A DNA stretch of 64,000 bases from Streptomyces sp. NBC_00285 (GTDB lineage Bacteria; Actinomycetota; Actinomycetes; Streptomycetales; Streptomycetaceae): NCBI RefSeq assembly GCF_036174265.1, contig NZ_CP108055.1:4216001-4280000 (forward strand), in the 5' to 3' direction. Positions 33,788-42,366 of the stretch are shown piece by piece. The notes under the pieces are model-generated. The model did no database searches and was not told where the DNA came from. It was given only the letters and a program-made list of their open reading frames with translations. The position numbers were made by a program, and so were the translations under genes. Numbering within the stretch: position 1 is the first letter of the stretch; each line of letters begins with the position of its first letter.

Positions 33788-35260
33788 ATGATCCGACGCA
33801 GAACGCTGCTGACAGCCGCAGGAGGAACCCTCCTCGGCAGCGCCCTGGCCACCGGCACCGCCCGCGCGGACGCCACGATCGCCGTCACCCCGGGCACGTC
33901 GTACGGCACCTGGGAGGGCTGGGGGACCTCCCTGGCCTGGTGGGCGAACGTGTTCGGCGCCCGGGACGACTTCGCCGACATCTTCTTCACCACCAAGTCG
34001 ACGTCCTACAACGGCACTTCGCTCCCCGGTCTCGGCCTGAACATCGCCCGCTACAACCTGGGCGCGAGCAGTTGGAACACCGTGAGCGGCTCGTCGATGG
34101 TCGCGTCGGCCAACATCCCCGCCTTCAAGCAGATCGAGGGCTACTGGCAGGACTGGAACAACGAGGACCCGACGTCGAGCGCCTGGGACTGGACGGCGGA
34201 CGCCAACCAGCGGGCGATGCTGGTGAAGGCGACGTCCAGGGGCGCGACCTCGGAGCTCTTCGCGAACTCCCCGATGTGGTGGATGTGTTCCAACCACAAC
34301 CCGTCGGGTGCCTCGGGCGGTGGCAACAACCTCCAGACCTGGAACTACCGCCAGCACGCCTCGCACCTGGCCGCGACCGCCCTGTACGCCAAGAACAACT
34401 GGGGCGTGAACTTCGCGACGGTCGACCCCTTCAACGAGCCCTCGTCGGCCTGGTGGACGGCGACCGGCACCCAGGAGGGCTGCCACATGGACTCGACGGT
34501 CCAGGCGGCCGTACTGCCGTACATGCGTAGCGAGTTGGACGCGCGCGGCCTGACGGGGACGAAGATCTCCGCGTCGGACGAGACGAGTTACGACCTCGCC
34601 CGCACCACCTGGAGCGCCTTCAGCTCGACGACGAAGGGGTATGTGAACCGGGTCAACGTCCACGGCTACCAGGGTTCGGGCGGCCGCCGTGACCTCCTGT
34701 ACACGGACGTGGTGACGACGGCCGGCAAGGCCCTGTGGAACTCGGAGACCGGTGACAGCGACGGCACCGGCTACACCATGGCCTTCAACCTCCTCTACGA
34801 CTTCCGCTGGCTGCACCCCACGGCCTGGGTCTACTGGCAGGTCATGGACCCGTCGTCGGGCTGGGCGATGATCGCGTACGACCAGTCCACCCTCCAGCCG
34901 ACGGCGGTCCAGACGAAGTACTACGTCATGGCCCAGTTCGCCCGGCACATCCGCCCCGGGATGAAGATCATCGACACAGGTGTGAGCAACGCGGTCGCGG
35001 CCTACGACGCCTCGGCCAAGCGCCTTGTCATCGTCGCCCTGAACACCGCCACGTCGGCCCAGACCCTGACCTTCGACCTGTCGAAGTTCACCACGGTCAC
35101 CGGCGGCTCCGGCGGCCTGGTCCCGCGCTGGAACACGGTGACGACGGGCGGCGACAAGTACGCGGCGTACTCCAACACCTACCTGAGCGGGAAGTCGGTG
35201 GCGGTGTCCTTCGCGGCGAAGTCCGTGCAGACGCTTCAGATCGACGGTGTGACGATCTGA
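33788..35260 (+). CDS. Secreted GH30-like glycosidase (endo-beta-1,6-galactanase type)
   Basis: A 490-residue secreted enzyme. The N terminus is a Tat signal (MIRRRTLLTAAGG, cleavage after GTARA). The TIM-barrel domain has the GH30 pattern: FEGWGTSLAWW-type entry (here WEGWGTSLAWWANVFG), SPMWWMCSNHNPSG, the acid/base Glu in DPFNEPSSAWW and the nucleophile Glu in WNSETGDSDG. A beta-sandwich closes the C terminus. This layout matches bacterial endo-beta-1,6-galactanases of GH30. GGTGGAG precedes ATG 33788. It is monocistronic, with a hairpin in its leader. Confidence 0.87.
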   Translation: MIRRRTLLTAAGGTLLGSALATGTARADATIAVTPGTSYGTWEGWGTSLAWWANVFGARDDFADIFFTTKSTSYNGTSLPGLGLNIARYNLGASSWNTVSGSSMVASANIPAFKQIEGYWQDWNNEDPTSSAWDWTADANQRAMLVKATSRGATSELFANSPMWWMCSNHNPSGASGGGNNLQTWNYRQHASHLAATALYAKNNWGVNFATVDPFNEPSSAWWTATGTQEGCHMDSTVQAAVLPYMRSELDARGLTGTKISASDETSYDLARTTWSAFSSTTKGYVNRVNVHGYQGSGGRRDLLYTDVVTTAGKALWNSETGDSDGTGYTMAFNLLYDFRWLHPTAWVYWQVMDPSSGWAMIAYDQSTLQPTAVQTKYYVMAQFARHIRPGMKIIDTGVSNAVAAYDASAKRLVIVALNTATSAQTLTFDLSKFTTVTGGSGGLVPRWNTVTTGGDKYAAYSNTYLSGKSVAVSFAAKSVQTLQIDGVTI

Positions 35261-35369
35261 GCCCGGTGGGCCCGGTGCGGCCGGGTTCCGGACGCCGTCG
35301 ACGTGCCGTCCGGGCCCTGGCCTGCACCTCTCTCCCCCCATGTCACTGATCGGCAGTACGGTGTCATCC

Positions 35370-36389
35370 ATGCGCCCCGACACGCCTGCCGAGAACGTCG
35401 ACCACAACGCCGAAGCGGCACGCCTGGAGCGGACCGCCGACCGGTATCCCGAGGACGCCGAAGCCCTGCTCGTGCAGGCCGCGGCCCATCTGGAGCTGGC
35501 CGGCGACCGCCCATCGGCGACCACCCTCTACGACCGCCTGCTGACCGCACAGGCCGGCTTGGAGAACCCGTTTCTCGTCCGTGCCCTGAAGGCCGCGAAC
35601 CTCTGGGAGTACGGCCATGAGGCCGAGGCCCGCGCGATCATCGAGGGCGTCCGCGCGGCGGCGCCCCGGGACCCGGCTCCCTGGGTGATCGTGGCGGAGG
35701 CCCTGGAGGCCCACGACGAGCTGGAGCAGGCGCACGAGACGTTCACGGAAGGGGCGCGGGTGCTCCTGACGGACGTGGCGGAGCCGCCGTACTCCACCCA
35801 CCCGCTGCTCTTCGGACGCCACCGTGTCCGGCGGATGCTGAACGCCGCCCACGACGAGTGGGACATGCTGGCCGACACCCTGCACTCGTCGTCGGGCTCG
35901 CCGGTCCCGCTGGACGAACTCCACGACCCCAAGCGCGTGTGGTCCCTCGGCTCCGACAACCCGGCGGAGCTGCAGGCGGAGATCTCCCGACTGCGGGCCG
36001 AACTCGGCACGTTCAGGGAGGCGCTGTCCCGCCCCTTCCCGGTGGCGGTCCTGCACTGGCCTGCTTCCGAACTGTCCGAACTGGTGGGCGGCTACCCGTC
36101 GTTGTCGTCCGAGTACCCCTCCCACGAGGAGCACCTGGCGACCATAGAGGCCTCCCTGCGCGAACTGTCCGCCTCCGGCACGGCGAACCTGGGCATCGTG
36201 ACGGGCACGGTCCCCTCGTACGAGGCGTTCGCGGCGTCGGAGGGTTCGTCCCCGGCGGACACGACCCTGCTCCCCCAGTACGCGACGACCCTGGCGGCTC
36301 GGGGCCGTGCGGTGGAGTGGCCGCCGCAGCGGGGGACGGCGTGCTGGTGCGGTTCGGGGCGCGTCTACGGGGAGTGCCACGGGGAGTGA
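35370..36389 (+). CDS. SEC-C zinc-motif protein with TPR-like helices
   Basis: A 339-residue cytosolic protein. The first 130 residues are helical repeats of TPR type (ALLVQAAAHLELAGDRPSA, WVIVAEALEAHDELEQAHE). A coil and a mixed domain follow, and the protein ends in the zinc-binding SEC-C motif CWCGSGRVYGECHG. SEC-C occurs in SecA and many proteins of translation or quality control; the role here is unknown. ATG 35370 follows TACGGT by seven bases, so it may be leaderless. ATG 35340 would add ten residues. A perfect terminator lies just downstream. Confidence 0.8.
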   Translation: MRPDTPAENVDHNAEAARLERTADRYPEDAEALLVQAAAHLELAGDRPSATTLYDRLLTAQAGLENPFLVRALKAANLWEYGHEAEARAIIEGVRAAAPRDPAPWVIVAEALEAHDELEQAHETFTEGARVLLTDVAEPPYSTHPLLFGRHRVRRMLNAAHDEWDMLADTLHSSSGSPVPLDELHDPKRVWSLGSDNPAELQAEISRLRAELGTFREALSRPFPVAVLHWPASELSELVGGYPSLSSEYPSHEEHLATIEASLRELSASGTANLGIVTGTVPSYEAFAASEGSSPADTTLLPQYATTLAARGRAVEWPPQRGTACWCGSGRVYGECHGE

Positions 36390-36399
36390 GCGCCTGGGC

Positions 36400-36434
36400 G
36401 GGCCCGAGGAACTGCTGGTCGGTTCCTCGGGCCC
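36400..36434. terminator. Bidirectional terminator after the SEC-C gene
   Basis: GGGCCCGAGGAAC and GTTCCTCGGGCCC form a perfect 13-bp stem with a nine-base loop, followed by TTCTTTT. It serves the SEC-C gene and the convergent secreted-protein gene. Confidence 0.85.
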
Positions 36435-36449
36435 CTTCTTTTGTCCGGC

Positions 36450-37379
36450 CTACTCGCTCAGCCACTCCGTGGTGTTGAGGGCGAGGGCGGCGTTGGTGGC
36501 GCCGGTGTCGTTCCAGCCGTCGTAGAGGGTGTTGCCGGACTGGCCGGTGCCGTCGTCGATGGGTGAACTGTCGCCCCAGAAGGCGACCTTGCCGCTGCCG
36601 AAGGTGCTGGTGAGGAAGAAGGCACCGGTGTTGCCGGAGTAACCGGTGCGGTAGAGCAGGCCCTTGACACCGGAGTTGTCGGCGGGCTTGAGGGTGGCCG
36701 TGGTGCCGCTGGCGATGAGGCTCTTGGTGACGGCACCGAAGGAGCCGTGCAGGACGGGGTCGCTGCTGTCGCTGATGGCGCTCGGGTAGTCGGAGCTGAT
36801 GTTCAGCGAGTCGATGGAGAAGCCGAACGGGTCGGTGGAGTCGACGCTGTTGTTGGTCATCAGGTCGTTGAGGATCGCCACCGCGTCCTTGCCGTCGTTG
36901 TTCCGGTCGGAACCGGTGTGATCGGAGATCATGAACAGCCCTCCGCCGTTCTTCACGAAGTTCATGAGCGCGGTCTTCTCGGCGGTCGTGAAGAGCACGT
37001 TGGGCTCGGGCAGCACGAGCGTGTCGAAGTTGGAGAGGTCGGTGGCCGCGGTGCCGCCGTAGGTCAGGGCGCTGGTCGAGGTCTTGAGGCTGTAGGAGCC
37101 GGTCTTCTGGAGGGCGACGCCCCAGGAGGACAGCGCCCCGGTCCAGTCGGTCTCCTTGGAGGGCGAGGCGTTCTGCCCGGTGGGGTCGGGCTGGCTGGTC
37201 GAGATGATCCAGTCGGCGTTGCCGGCCGTCTCGGCGTGCCCGTTGTCGAAGAGCACACGGTGAGTGGTGGCAGCGGCGGCGGGGGCGGCCGCCTGAAGGG
37301 TGGCACCGGCGGCCAGCAGGCCGAGGACGGTGAGGGCGGTGGTGAAGCGGCGGGGGGTGGTGGTACCGATGCCGAGCAT
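36450..37379 (-). CDS. Secreted protein with a GATase1-like/DUF4350-like fold
   Basis: A 309-residue exported protein. The signal peptide ends near APAAAA (residue 37). The mature part resembles class I glutamine-amidotransferase-like sensor domains: VLFDNGHAETAGNADWIIST, LVLPEPNVLFTTAEKTALMN and the Gly-rich FVKNGGGLFMISDHTGSD. The catalytic Cys of true amidotransferases is not evident, so it may bind rather than hydrolyse a ligand. Aspartate-rich loops (SDHTGSDRNNDGKDA) could hold calcium. It is monocistronic and transcribed toward the SEC-C gene. Function unknown. Confidence 0.7.
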   Translation of the reverse strand: MLGIGTTTPRRFTTALTVLGLLAAGATLQAAAPAAAATTHRVLFDNGHAETAGNADWIISTSQPDPTGQNASPSKETDWTGALSSWGVALQKTGSYSLKTSTSALTYGGTAATDLSNFDTLVLPEPNVLFTTAEKTALMNFVKNGGGLFMISDHTGSDRNNDGKDAVAILNDLMTNNSVDSTDPFGFSIDSLNISSDYPSAISDSSDPVLHGSFGAVTKSLIASGTTATLKPADNSGVKGLLYRTGYSGNTGAFFLTSTFGSGKVAFWGDSSPIDDGTGQSGNTLYDGWNDTGATNAALALNTTEWLSE

Positions 37380-37623
37380 CGCGTGAACCTCCGTGTGGGG
37401 GGGCGAGTTGGGAGTACGGAACGCCGGTGCGGGGGCCGGTTCTTCGCGCGTAGAACAGTGAACGGACTATTGACATGTCCACCGCTCAACACAGGCAGGA
37501 CGGTACACAGAAGATCGCGGGGGGCGGCAGAGTCCCTGGGCGGTTCACGTAGATCTCTTACGCGGGGGTACGGCGGCGTGGGACGACCACTGAAGGTTCT
37601 CGCTCCTCCAAGGCGGCCGCCCG

Positions 37624-39708
37624 CTAGACACTGGACGGGGTGAGCGGATCGGCCTCGTCCTGGTCGGCGCGGTGGCCGTCGCGGAACGCGGTGGCGTACG
37701 CGTCGTCGCCGAGGGCGCGCCGGGCCTGCTGCTCGCAGGAGTCCCGGGCGGCGGTCCATTCGGTGACCCCGATCTGCGGGTGGCCGAGGGTGTCCCACAA
37801 CTGTTGTGCCAGGCCGAGCAGATGGGCGGTGTCCCGGGCGCGACCGTCCGCCGCCGCCGCCGCGGCGAGCACGTCCAGGGCCATGGCCATGCCCAGCCGG
37901 TCCCGCAGCCGCCGCTTGACGACCCAGGACGCCCGGGCATGGGCGAGCGCCGTCGCGGGGCGGCCGCGTGCCAGCTCGGCCCGTGCGCACATGAAGTCGC
38001 CGTAGGCGCGCAGCCATTGCTCGCCATGCCGGTCGCAGTCGGCGCGCATGTGGTCGAGCAGGACAACGGCCTCGTCGACGCGGCCTTCCATGATGTGCGC
38101 CTGGGCACGCACGAGTGCGGCCGCCAGCGGGGGATGGACCAGCGGGTCGCACCGGTGCCGGTCGAGGACACCCTGCGCCAGGGGAACGGCCCGGACGGCG
38201 TCGCCGCACATGACGGCGGAGAGCGCTTCGATGGAACGCGCGCGCTCGGCCCCCTCGACGTCGCCGAACCGGGCGGCCGTCGCGGCCATCTCGGGGGCCC
38301 GGGCGCCGGCTTCGCGAGGATCACCGAGAGTGACGAGGACCAAAGCCTCGGCCCACAGCGCTTTGAGTCGCTCCGGGGACGGCTCACTGTCCGCGGCCAG
38401 GGCCCGCCGCAGGTAGTGCTGGCCCTCCTTGTCGAATCCGCACGCGTGCCAGAAGAACCACAGGTTTCCCGACAGCTCCAGCGCGTTGTGCCCCTCGGGC
38501 CGGACCAGGGCGAACTCCAGGGCGGTGCGCAGGTTGTCGTGCTCGTCCGTCGCACGGTTCTGCAACGCGACCTGCCCTGGTCCGAGCCAGGCGGCGTCCG
38601 CCCGGCGGGCGAACGCCCGGTAGTACGCGAGGTGCCGGCGCCGCAGCTGTTCCTCCTCTCCCAACTCACTCAGCCAGTACGCGCCGTACTCACGCAGCGT
38701 GTCCAGCATCCGGAACCGCTCCGTACCGTCGGAGGTCGGCTGCCACGTGGCGAGGGAGTTGTCCATGAGCGCGCCGAGGATCCGCGGGATGTGCTCTTGG
38801 GGCAGGTGCTCGTCGGAGCACACCGCCACGGCCGCCTCGGTGTCGAAGCTTCCGGCGAAGACCGACAGCCGCGCCCACAGCAGCCGTTCGGCCGGCGTGC
38901 ACAGTTCGTGGCTCCAGCCGATCGCGGTGCGCAGCGCCCGGTGCCAGGGCGGATCCGCCTCCGCCGTCCCGTCGGCCGTGTGCAGGACCTCGAAGCGGTC
39001 CGCGAGACGCCCGGCCAGTTCGGCCACGGGGGTCTCGGCCAGCCGCGCCGCGGCGAGCTCGATGGCCAGCGGCAGCCCGTCGAGGAGCCGGCACAGGTGC
39101 GCCACATGGGCCGCGTTGGCGGCGGACACGGTGAAACCGGGCACGGCGTCGGCGGCCCGCTGGGCCAGCAGCGTCACCGCCGCCGAGTCGGCCGTGTCGT
39201 CGTCGCGGCGGGGCACCGGCAACGGGTCGACGGTGAAGGCCTCTTCCACCATCAGTCCCAGCCGTCGGCGGCTGGTGGCCAGGATGCGCAGTCCCGGCGC
39301 GGCCCGCAGCAGCACTTCGGCGGCCATCGCGCAGGCATCCGTGAGATGTTCACAGGTGTCGAGCACCAGCAGCACGTCCCGGTCGGCCAGGTACTCCGCC
39401 ACGACGTCGATCATGGGGCGGGTGGTCTGGTCGGCCAGCGGCAGCGCCTCCGCGATCGCGTGGGCCACCAGAGCCCCTTCCCGCACCCCGGACAGCTCCA
39501 CCCACCACACTCCGCCGGTGAATCCGGGCTGTTGGTGAAGCGCCGTGCCCAGGGCCAGGCGGGTCTTGCCCACCCCTCCCACGCCGGTCAGCGTCACCAG
39601 CCGCGAACGCCGGCACAGCCGCGCCAGCTGGGCCAGCTCCGAGTGGCGCCCGACCAGCGTGGTGGTCCGCGTCGGCAGGTTCCCCAGTTGCTGCCCGGAC
39701 TGTGTCAT
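37624..39708 (-). CDS. STAND ATPase regulator (AfsR/LuxR-like core without a DNA-binding domain)
   Basis: A 694-residue signal-transduction ATPase. Walker A is TLTGVGGVGKTRLA, Walker B LLVLDTCEHLTD, and an ATSRRRLG sensor-like motif and GLPLAIELAAARLAE follow as in AfsR, LuxR-LAL and NB-ARC proteins. The C-terminal half (about 330-680) is TPR-like. Most relatives carry a SARP-type N-terminal or a LuxR-type C-terminal DNA-binding domain; neither is seen, since the protein starts 16 residues before the NTPase and ends in ADPLTPSSV. It may act on a partner protein. A SpoIIE-type phosphatase gene lies 84 bp upstream on the same strand. Confidence 0.82.
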   Translation of the reverse strand: MTQSGQQLGNLPTRTTTLVGRHSELAQLARLCRRSRLVTLTGVGGVGKTRLALGTALHQQPGFTGGVWWVELSGVREGALVAHAIAEALPLADQTTRPMIDVVAEYLADRDVLLVLDTCEHLTDACAMAAEVLLRAAPGLRILATSRRRLGLMVEEAFTVDPLPVPRRDDDTADSAAVTLLAQRAADAVPGFTVSAANAAHVAHLCRLLDGLPLAIELAAARLAETPVAELAGRLADRFEVLHTADGTAEADPPWHRALRTAIGWSHELCTPAERLLWARLSVFAGSFDTEAAVAVCSDEHLPQEHIPRILGALMDNSLATWQPTSDGTERFRMLDTLREYGAYWLSELGEEEQLRRRHLAYYRAFARRADAAWLGPGQVALQNRATDEHDNLRTALEFALVRPEGHNALELSGNLWFFWHACGFDKEGQHYLRRALAADSEPSPERLKALWAEALVLVTLGDPREAGARAPEMAATAARFGDVEGAERARSIEALSAVMCGDAVRAVPLAQGVLDRHRCDPLVHPPLAAALVRAQAHIMEGRVDEAVVLLDHMRADCDRHGEQWLRAYGDFMCARAELARGRPATALAHARASWVVKRRLRDRLGMAMALDVLAAAAAADGRARDTAHLLGLAQQLWDTLGHPQIGVTEWTAARDSCEQQARRALGDDAYATAFRDGHRADQDEADPLTPSSV

Positions 39709-39725
39709 GGCCGTACCTCCTCGGC

Positions 39726-39759
39726 TCTCTCGTGCTCTCGTATCTCTCGTGCTCTCGTA
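39726..39759. repeat. 17-bp tandem duplication
   Basis: TCTCTCGTGCTCTCGTA occurs twice head to tail, in the short gap between the SpoIIE-type phosphatase stop and the STAND ATPase start (17-51 bp before that ATG). It could be a leftover slippage event or a binding site for the downstream gene. Confidence 0.8.
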
Positions 39760-39792
39760 CCGGTGCGGAATCGGGAAGGGAGCGATCGCGGC

Positions 39793-40899
39793 TCACGTGC
39801 CGAGCGCGGGTATGTCTCCCTTGGGCCCGCTGGATCCGCTGGATCCGCGTGGCCCTGTCGGCCGGTCCGCGTGCGCCGCGGCGCGCGGTTCGCAGATCAA
39901 CAGGGCCAGATCGTCCTGGAGCGGGCCGCCGGCATGCGCAGTGACCAGGGAGACCAGGGCATCGAGCGATTCTTCCAGCAAGGGTTGGCACAGCGCCCGC
40001 CGGACACCTTTGTCCAGGTCGAACATCGTCCCGTTCGCGTCCCGCGCCTCGCTCAGCCCGTCGGTGTAGAGCAGCAGCCGTTCCCCGGCTCCGAACCGGG
40101 CCCGTTGGAGGCTGGGCACAGGATGCAACCCCAGCGGGGGCGAGCACCGGCTCGGCGGGAGCGGCTCGACCCGGCGCCCCACCCGCAGCGGAGCAGGGTG
40201 CCCGCAGTTCACCAGCCGCACCTCACCCGGTACGAACTCGGCCAGCACCACCGTGACGAAGTCCTCCGGGCCCAGCTCGGGGCTGATCCGGGTGTCGAGG
40301 TGGGTGGCCAGATCCACCAGCCCAGGCGTCGTGTAGGCGCCGTCGCGGAAGGCACTGACCGTGGCCGCGCACAGCAGGGCCGCCTCCGGGCCATGGCCGC
40401 GCACGTCTCCGATCACCACACGCAGCCCGTACGGCGAATGCGCCAGGTCGTAGAGGTCACCGCTGAGACCGCTGCGATCCGCGGGGTGATGCCGCGAGAT
40501 GATGCTCACGCCGCCGACCTCCAGGGCCAGAGGCCGCAGTACCGCGTTCTGCGACTGCCGCACGACACGGAGCAGTTCGGCCTCCCGTCCGACGCGACGG
40601 CCCGCTCCGTAGACGGCGGCGGCACCACCGGCAATCAGTACGAGGCCGTCGCATACGGCGTCGAGCGGCGGGACTTCGCCGCTCCACATGTCGATCGCCG
40701 CGGACAGCCCGATGGACCAGAGCGCGACGGCGGCGGTGGCACGCGGCCCCAAGCGAGCGCCGGCCAGGACAGGACCGACGAGCAGCATGCCGAGCACCGG
40801 CTGCCGGCCCGTCACCACAGCGGTCACGGCGACCAGGACCCCACCGGTAAGGATCACCAGTACCGCGCTCGATGTCCTGTACCGCCGCCGAGTCACCAA
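39793..40899 (-). CDS. Membrane SpoIIE-type PP2C phosphatase
   Basis: A 368-residue protein with several N-terminal helices (about 10-110) forming a membrane domain, then a linker and a SpoIIE/RsbU phosphatase domain: SGLSGDLYDLA, VVIGDVRGHGPEAAL, LLLYTDGLSEARDANG and DDLALLICEP, the metal-binding aspartates being present. Such enzymes dephosphorylate anti-anti-sigma factors and so release alternative sigma factors. A low-complexity tail (PTGPRGSSGSSGPKG) follows. It is probably co-transcribed with the STAND ATPase. The signal sensed by the membrane part is unknown. Confidence 0.87.
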   Translation of the reverse strand: MVTRRRYRTSSAVLVILTGGVLVAVTAVVTGRQPVLGMLLVGPVLAGARLGPRATAAVALWSIGLSAAIDMWSGEVPPLDAVCDGLVLIAGGAAAVYGAGRRVGREAELLRVVRQSQNAVLRPLALEVGGVSIISRHHPADRSGLSGDLYDLAHSPYGLRVVIGDVRGHGPEAALLCAATVSAFRDGAYTTPGLVDLATHLDTRISPELGPEDFVTVVLAEFVPGEVRLVNCGHPAPLRVGRRVEPLPPSRCSPPLGLHPVPSLQRARFGAGERLLLYTDGLSEARDANGTMFDLDKGVRRALCQPLLEESLDALVSLVTAHAGGPLQDDLALLICEPRAAAHADRPTGPRGSSGSSGPKGDIPALGT

Positions 40900-41178
40900 C
40901 CGTCCCCCACCTCCTCACACAAGGTGAGCGCGTCACTATGCCGGACGGTCGTGGGGAGCCGGGCGCGTTGGCGGAATATGCCGCGTCTTGACTGACCATG
41001 GCTGGAAGCCGGCACATTGCGGCGCCGAAATATGCGGCTCTCGTGAACTGGCGGGGTGGGCTGCGCGGGAGGGGGTGTCGGCGGCGGGCGCTGGACGCAC
41101 TCGTCGTGCGGGTGCCGTGCGGTGACATGCCGTGCGGTGCCGTGCCGTGCCGGTATGCCTGGAGTCGCCCTTACTCCG

Positions 41179-41967
41179 TTACTCCCTCTCTCCCGCACCC
41201 GCCGCACTGGCCCTCACCGCATCCGAGATGGACTTGACCCCACCGTGCGCGGAAAGCCCCCCGTCCACAGGAATCTCCGCACCGGTAATGAACGAGGACT
41301 CATCGGAAAGCAGAAACACCACAAGCGGCGCGATGTCATCAACGGTCCCGCTCCGCCCGAGCGGCGTCTCCCCGATGGTCGCGTCCCGAAATGCCTCCGT
41401 GGCCCCGGCGGTCATCTCGGTCTCGATATACCCGGGATGCACGGTATTGACCCGAATTCCCCGAGGCCCCAACTCCATGGCAGCAACCTTCGACACCCCA
41501 CGCAGAGCCCACTTACTCGCGGTGTACGCGACGGGGTAGTACCCGGTGAGCGCGGCAGACGACCCCACATTCACGATGGACGCCCCGGCCGGCATGAGCG
41601 GGGAGAGATACTGGATTCCGAGCAGCGGCCCCACGGTATTCACGGCCTGCACCTGCGCGAAGTCCTCAGCCCGAACAGTGTCGATCCGCTCCCGCTGAAT
41701 CATCCCCGCGTTGTTGACCAGCCCGTGCACCTGGCCGTACGACTCCTTGAGCTCGGCGGCGAGTTCGGCCCAGTCCGCCTCACTGCTGACGTCGAGGCGT
41801 CGACACGCGTCCCCCTCCGGCCGCACATCCGTCCGGATCACCGTGGCCCCCGCCTGAGCCAAGGCGGCAGCCTCAGCGGCTCCTTGCCCTCGGGCTGCGC
41901 CGGTGACTACTACGACCTTGGCGGTCAAGGGCTGGGAACGCTGACCACTGTTGAAGATCCGAGTCAT
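41179..41967 (-). CDS. Short-chain dehydrogenase/reductase, copy 1 of a duplicated pair
   Basis: A 262-residue classical SDR. The cofactor motif is VVTGAARGQGAAEA, the NAG motif LVNNAGMIQ, the active-site Ser in NVGSSAALTG and the Tyr-x-x-x-Lys in YTASKWALRG; DVRPEGDACRRLDV suggests NAD(H) preference. The substrate is unknown; relatives act on steroids, bile-acid-like alcohols or carbonyls. ATG 41967 is used; ATG 41979 is also in frame. About 95 percent identical by eye at the DNA level to 48801-49565, including the short upstream region. The C terminus has an extra ASAAGAGERE tail. Confidence 0.88.
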   Translation of the reverse strand: MTRIFNSGQRSQPLTAKVVVVTGAARGQGAAEAAALAQAGATVIRTDVRPEGDACRRLDVSSEADWAELAAELKESYGQVHGLVNNAGMIQRERIDTVRAEDFAQVQAVNTVGPLLGIQYLSPLMPAGASIVNVGSSAALTGYYPVAYTASKWALRGVSKVAAMELGPRGIRVNTVHPGYIETEMTAGATEAFRDATIGETPLGRSGTVDDIAPLVVFLLSDESSFITGAEIPVDGGLSAHGGVKSISDAVRASAAGAGERE

Positions 41968-41994
41968 GGCCGACAACATAGCCGCGGTAGGTAA
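41219..41994 (-). repeat. Long direct repeat, left copy (SDR gene)
   Basis: About 775 bp closely match 48817-49591 in the same orientation, including the start-codon region CGACAACATA and CCGCGG upstream. Edges were set by eye. Confidence 0.85.
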
Positions 41995-42166
41995 AGACCC
42001 AACGTCCAGGAACTTGCCCTAGCTGTATTGCCCTTCTGGGGTAGCGCCGAGGTAAGCCCAAAAGCCGCCAGTACTTGATCTTCGCCGAGGTGGTCGCACT
42101 TCAAGCGCCTGTTCACGCATCCGGAGTGGCTGGCCGAGCTCGGCGACACCGCGGTGTGGGTGCCGC

Positions 42167-42324
42167 TCATGCAGCGGTTCTGTTCACGCGGATCAGGGTC
42201 TGCCGGCCGTTCGCGACGAGCTTCCGGGCGCCGTCGGCCTGGACGCCGTAGACCTCGAACTGGCAGACGGTCAGGGTGCGTCCGGGCTTCAGGACGGTGC
42301 CGATCGCTTCGAGGTGGTCACCAC
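42167..42324 (-). pseudogene. Remnant of a PaaI/4HBT-type thioesterase (C-terminal end)
   Basis: The 399-bp gap between the SDR and GH5 genes has no intact gene. On the minus strand it encodes GGDHLEAIGTVLKPGRTLTV, then CQFEVYGVQADGARKLVANG and RQTLIRVNRTAA before a TGA. This matches the last 50 residues of hot-dog acyl-CoA thioesterases of the PaaI group. The frame is closed by a TGA directly upstream, so the 5' part has been lost. Next to it, plus-strand 42090-42170 reads as SHFKRLFTHPEWLAELGD, another coding-like scrap without a visible start. Confidence 0.6.
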
Positions 42325-42366
42325 CTCACCGGCTGTGCGGCCGCCGAATTCCCGACAGCCCCGTTT

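Noticed and set aside
37672..40995. A 1107-codon plus-strand open frame
   Set aside because: It runs antisense through the STAND ATPase and SpoIIE phosphatase, both of which show clear family motifs on the minus strand.
41105..41160. CGTGC-rich repeats before the first SDR gene
   Set aside because: Irregular short repeats (CCGTGCGGTG, CCGTGCCGTGCCG) with no clear unit or position relative to a promoter; likely simple-sequence drift.
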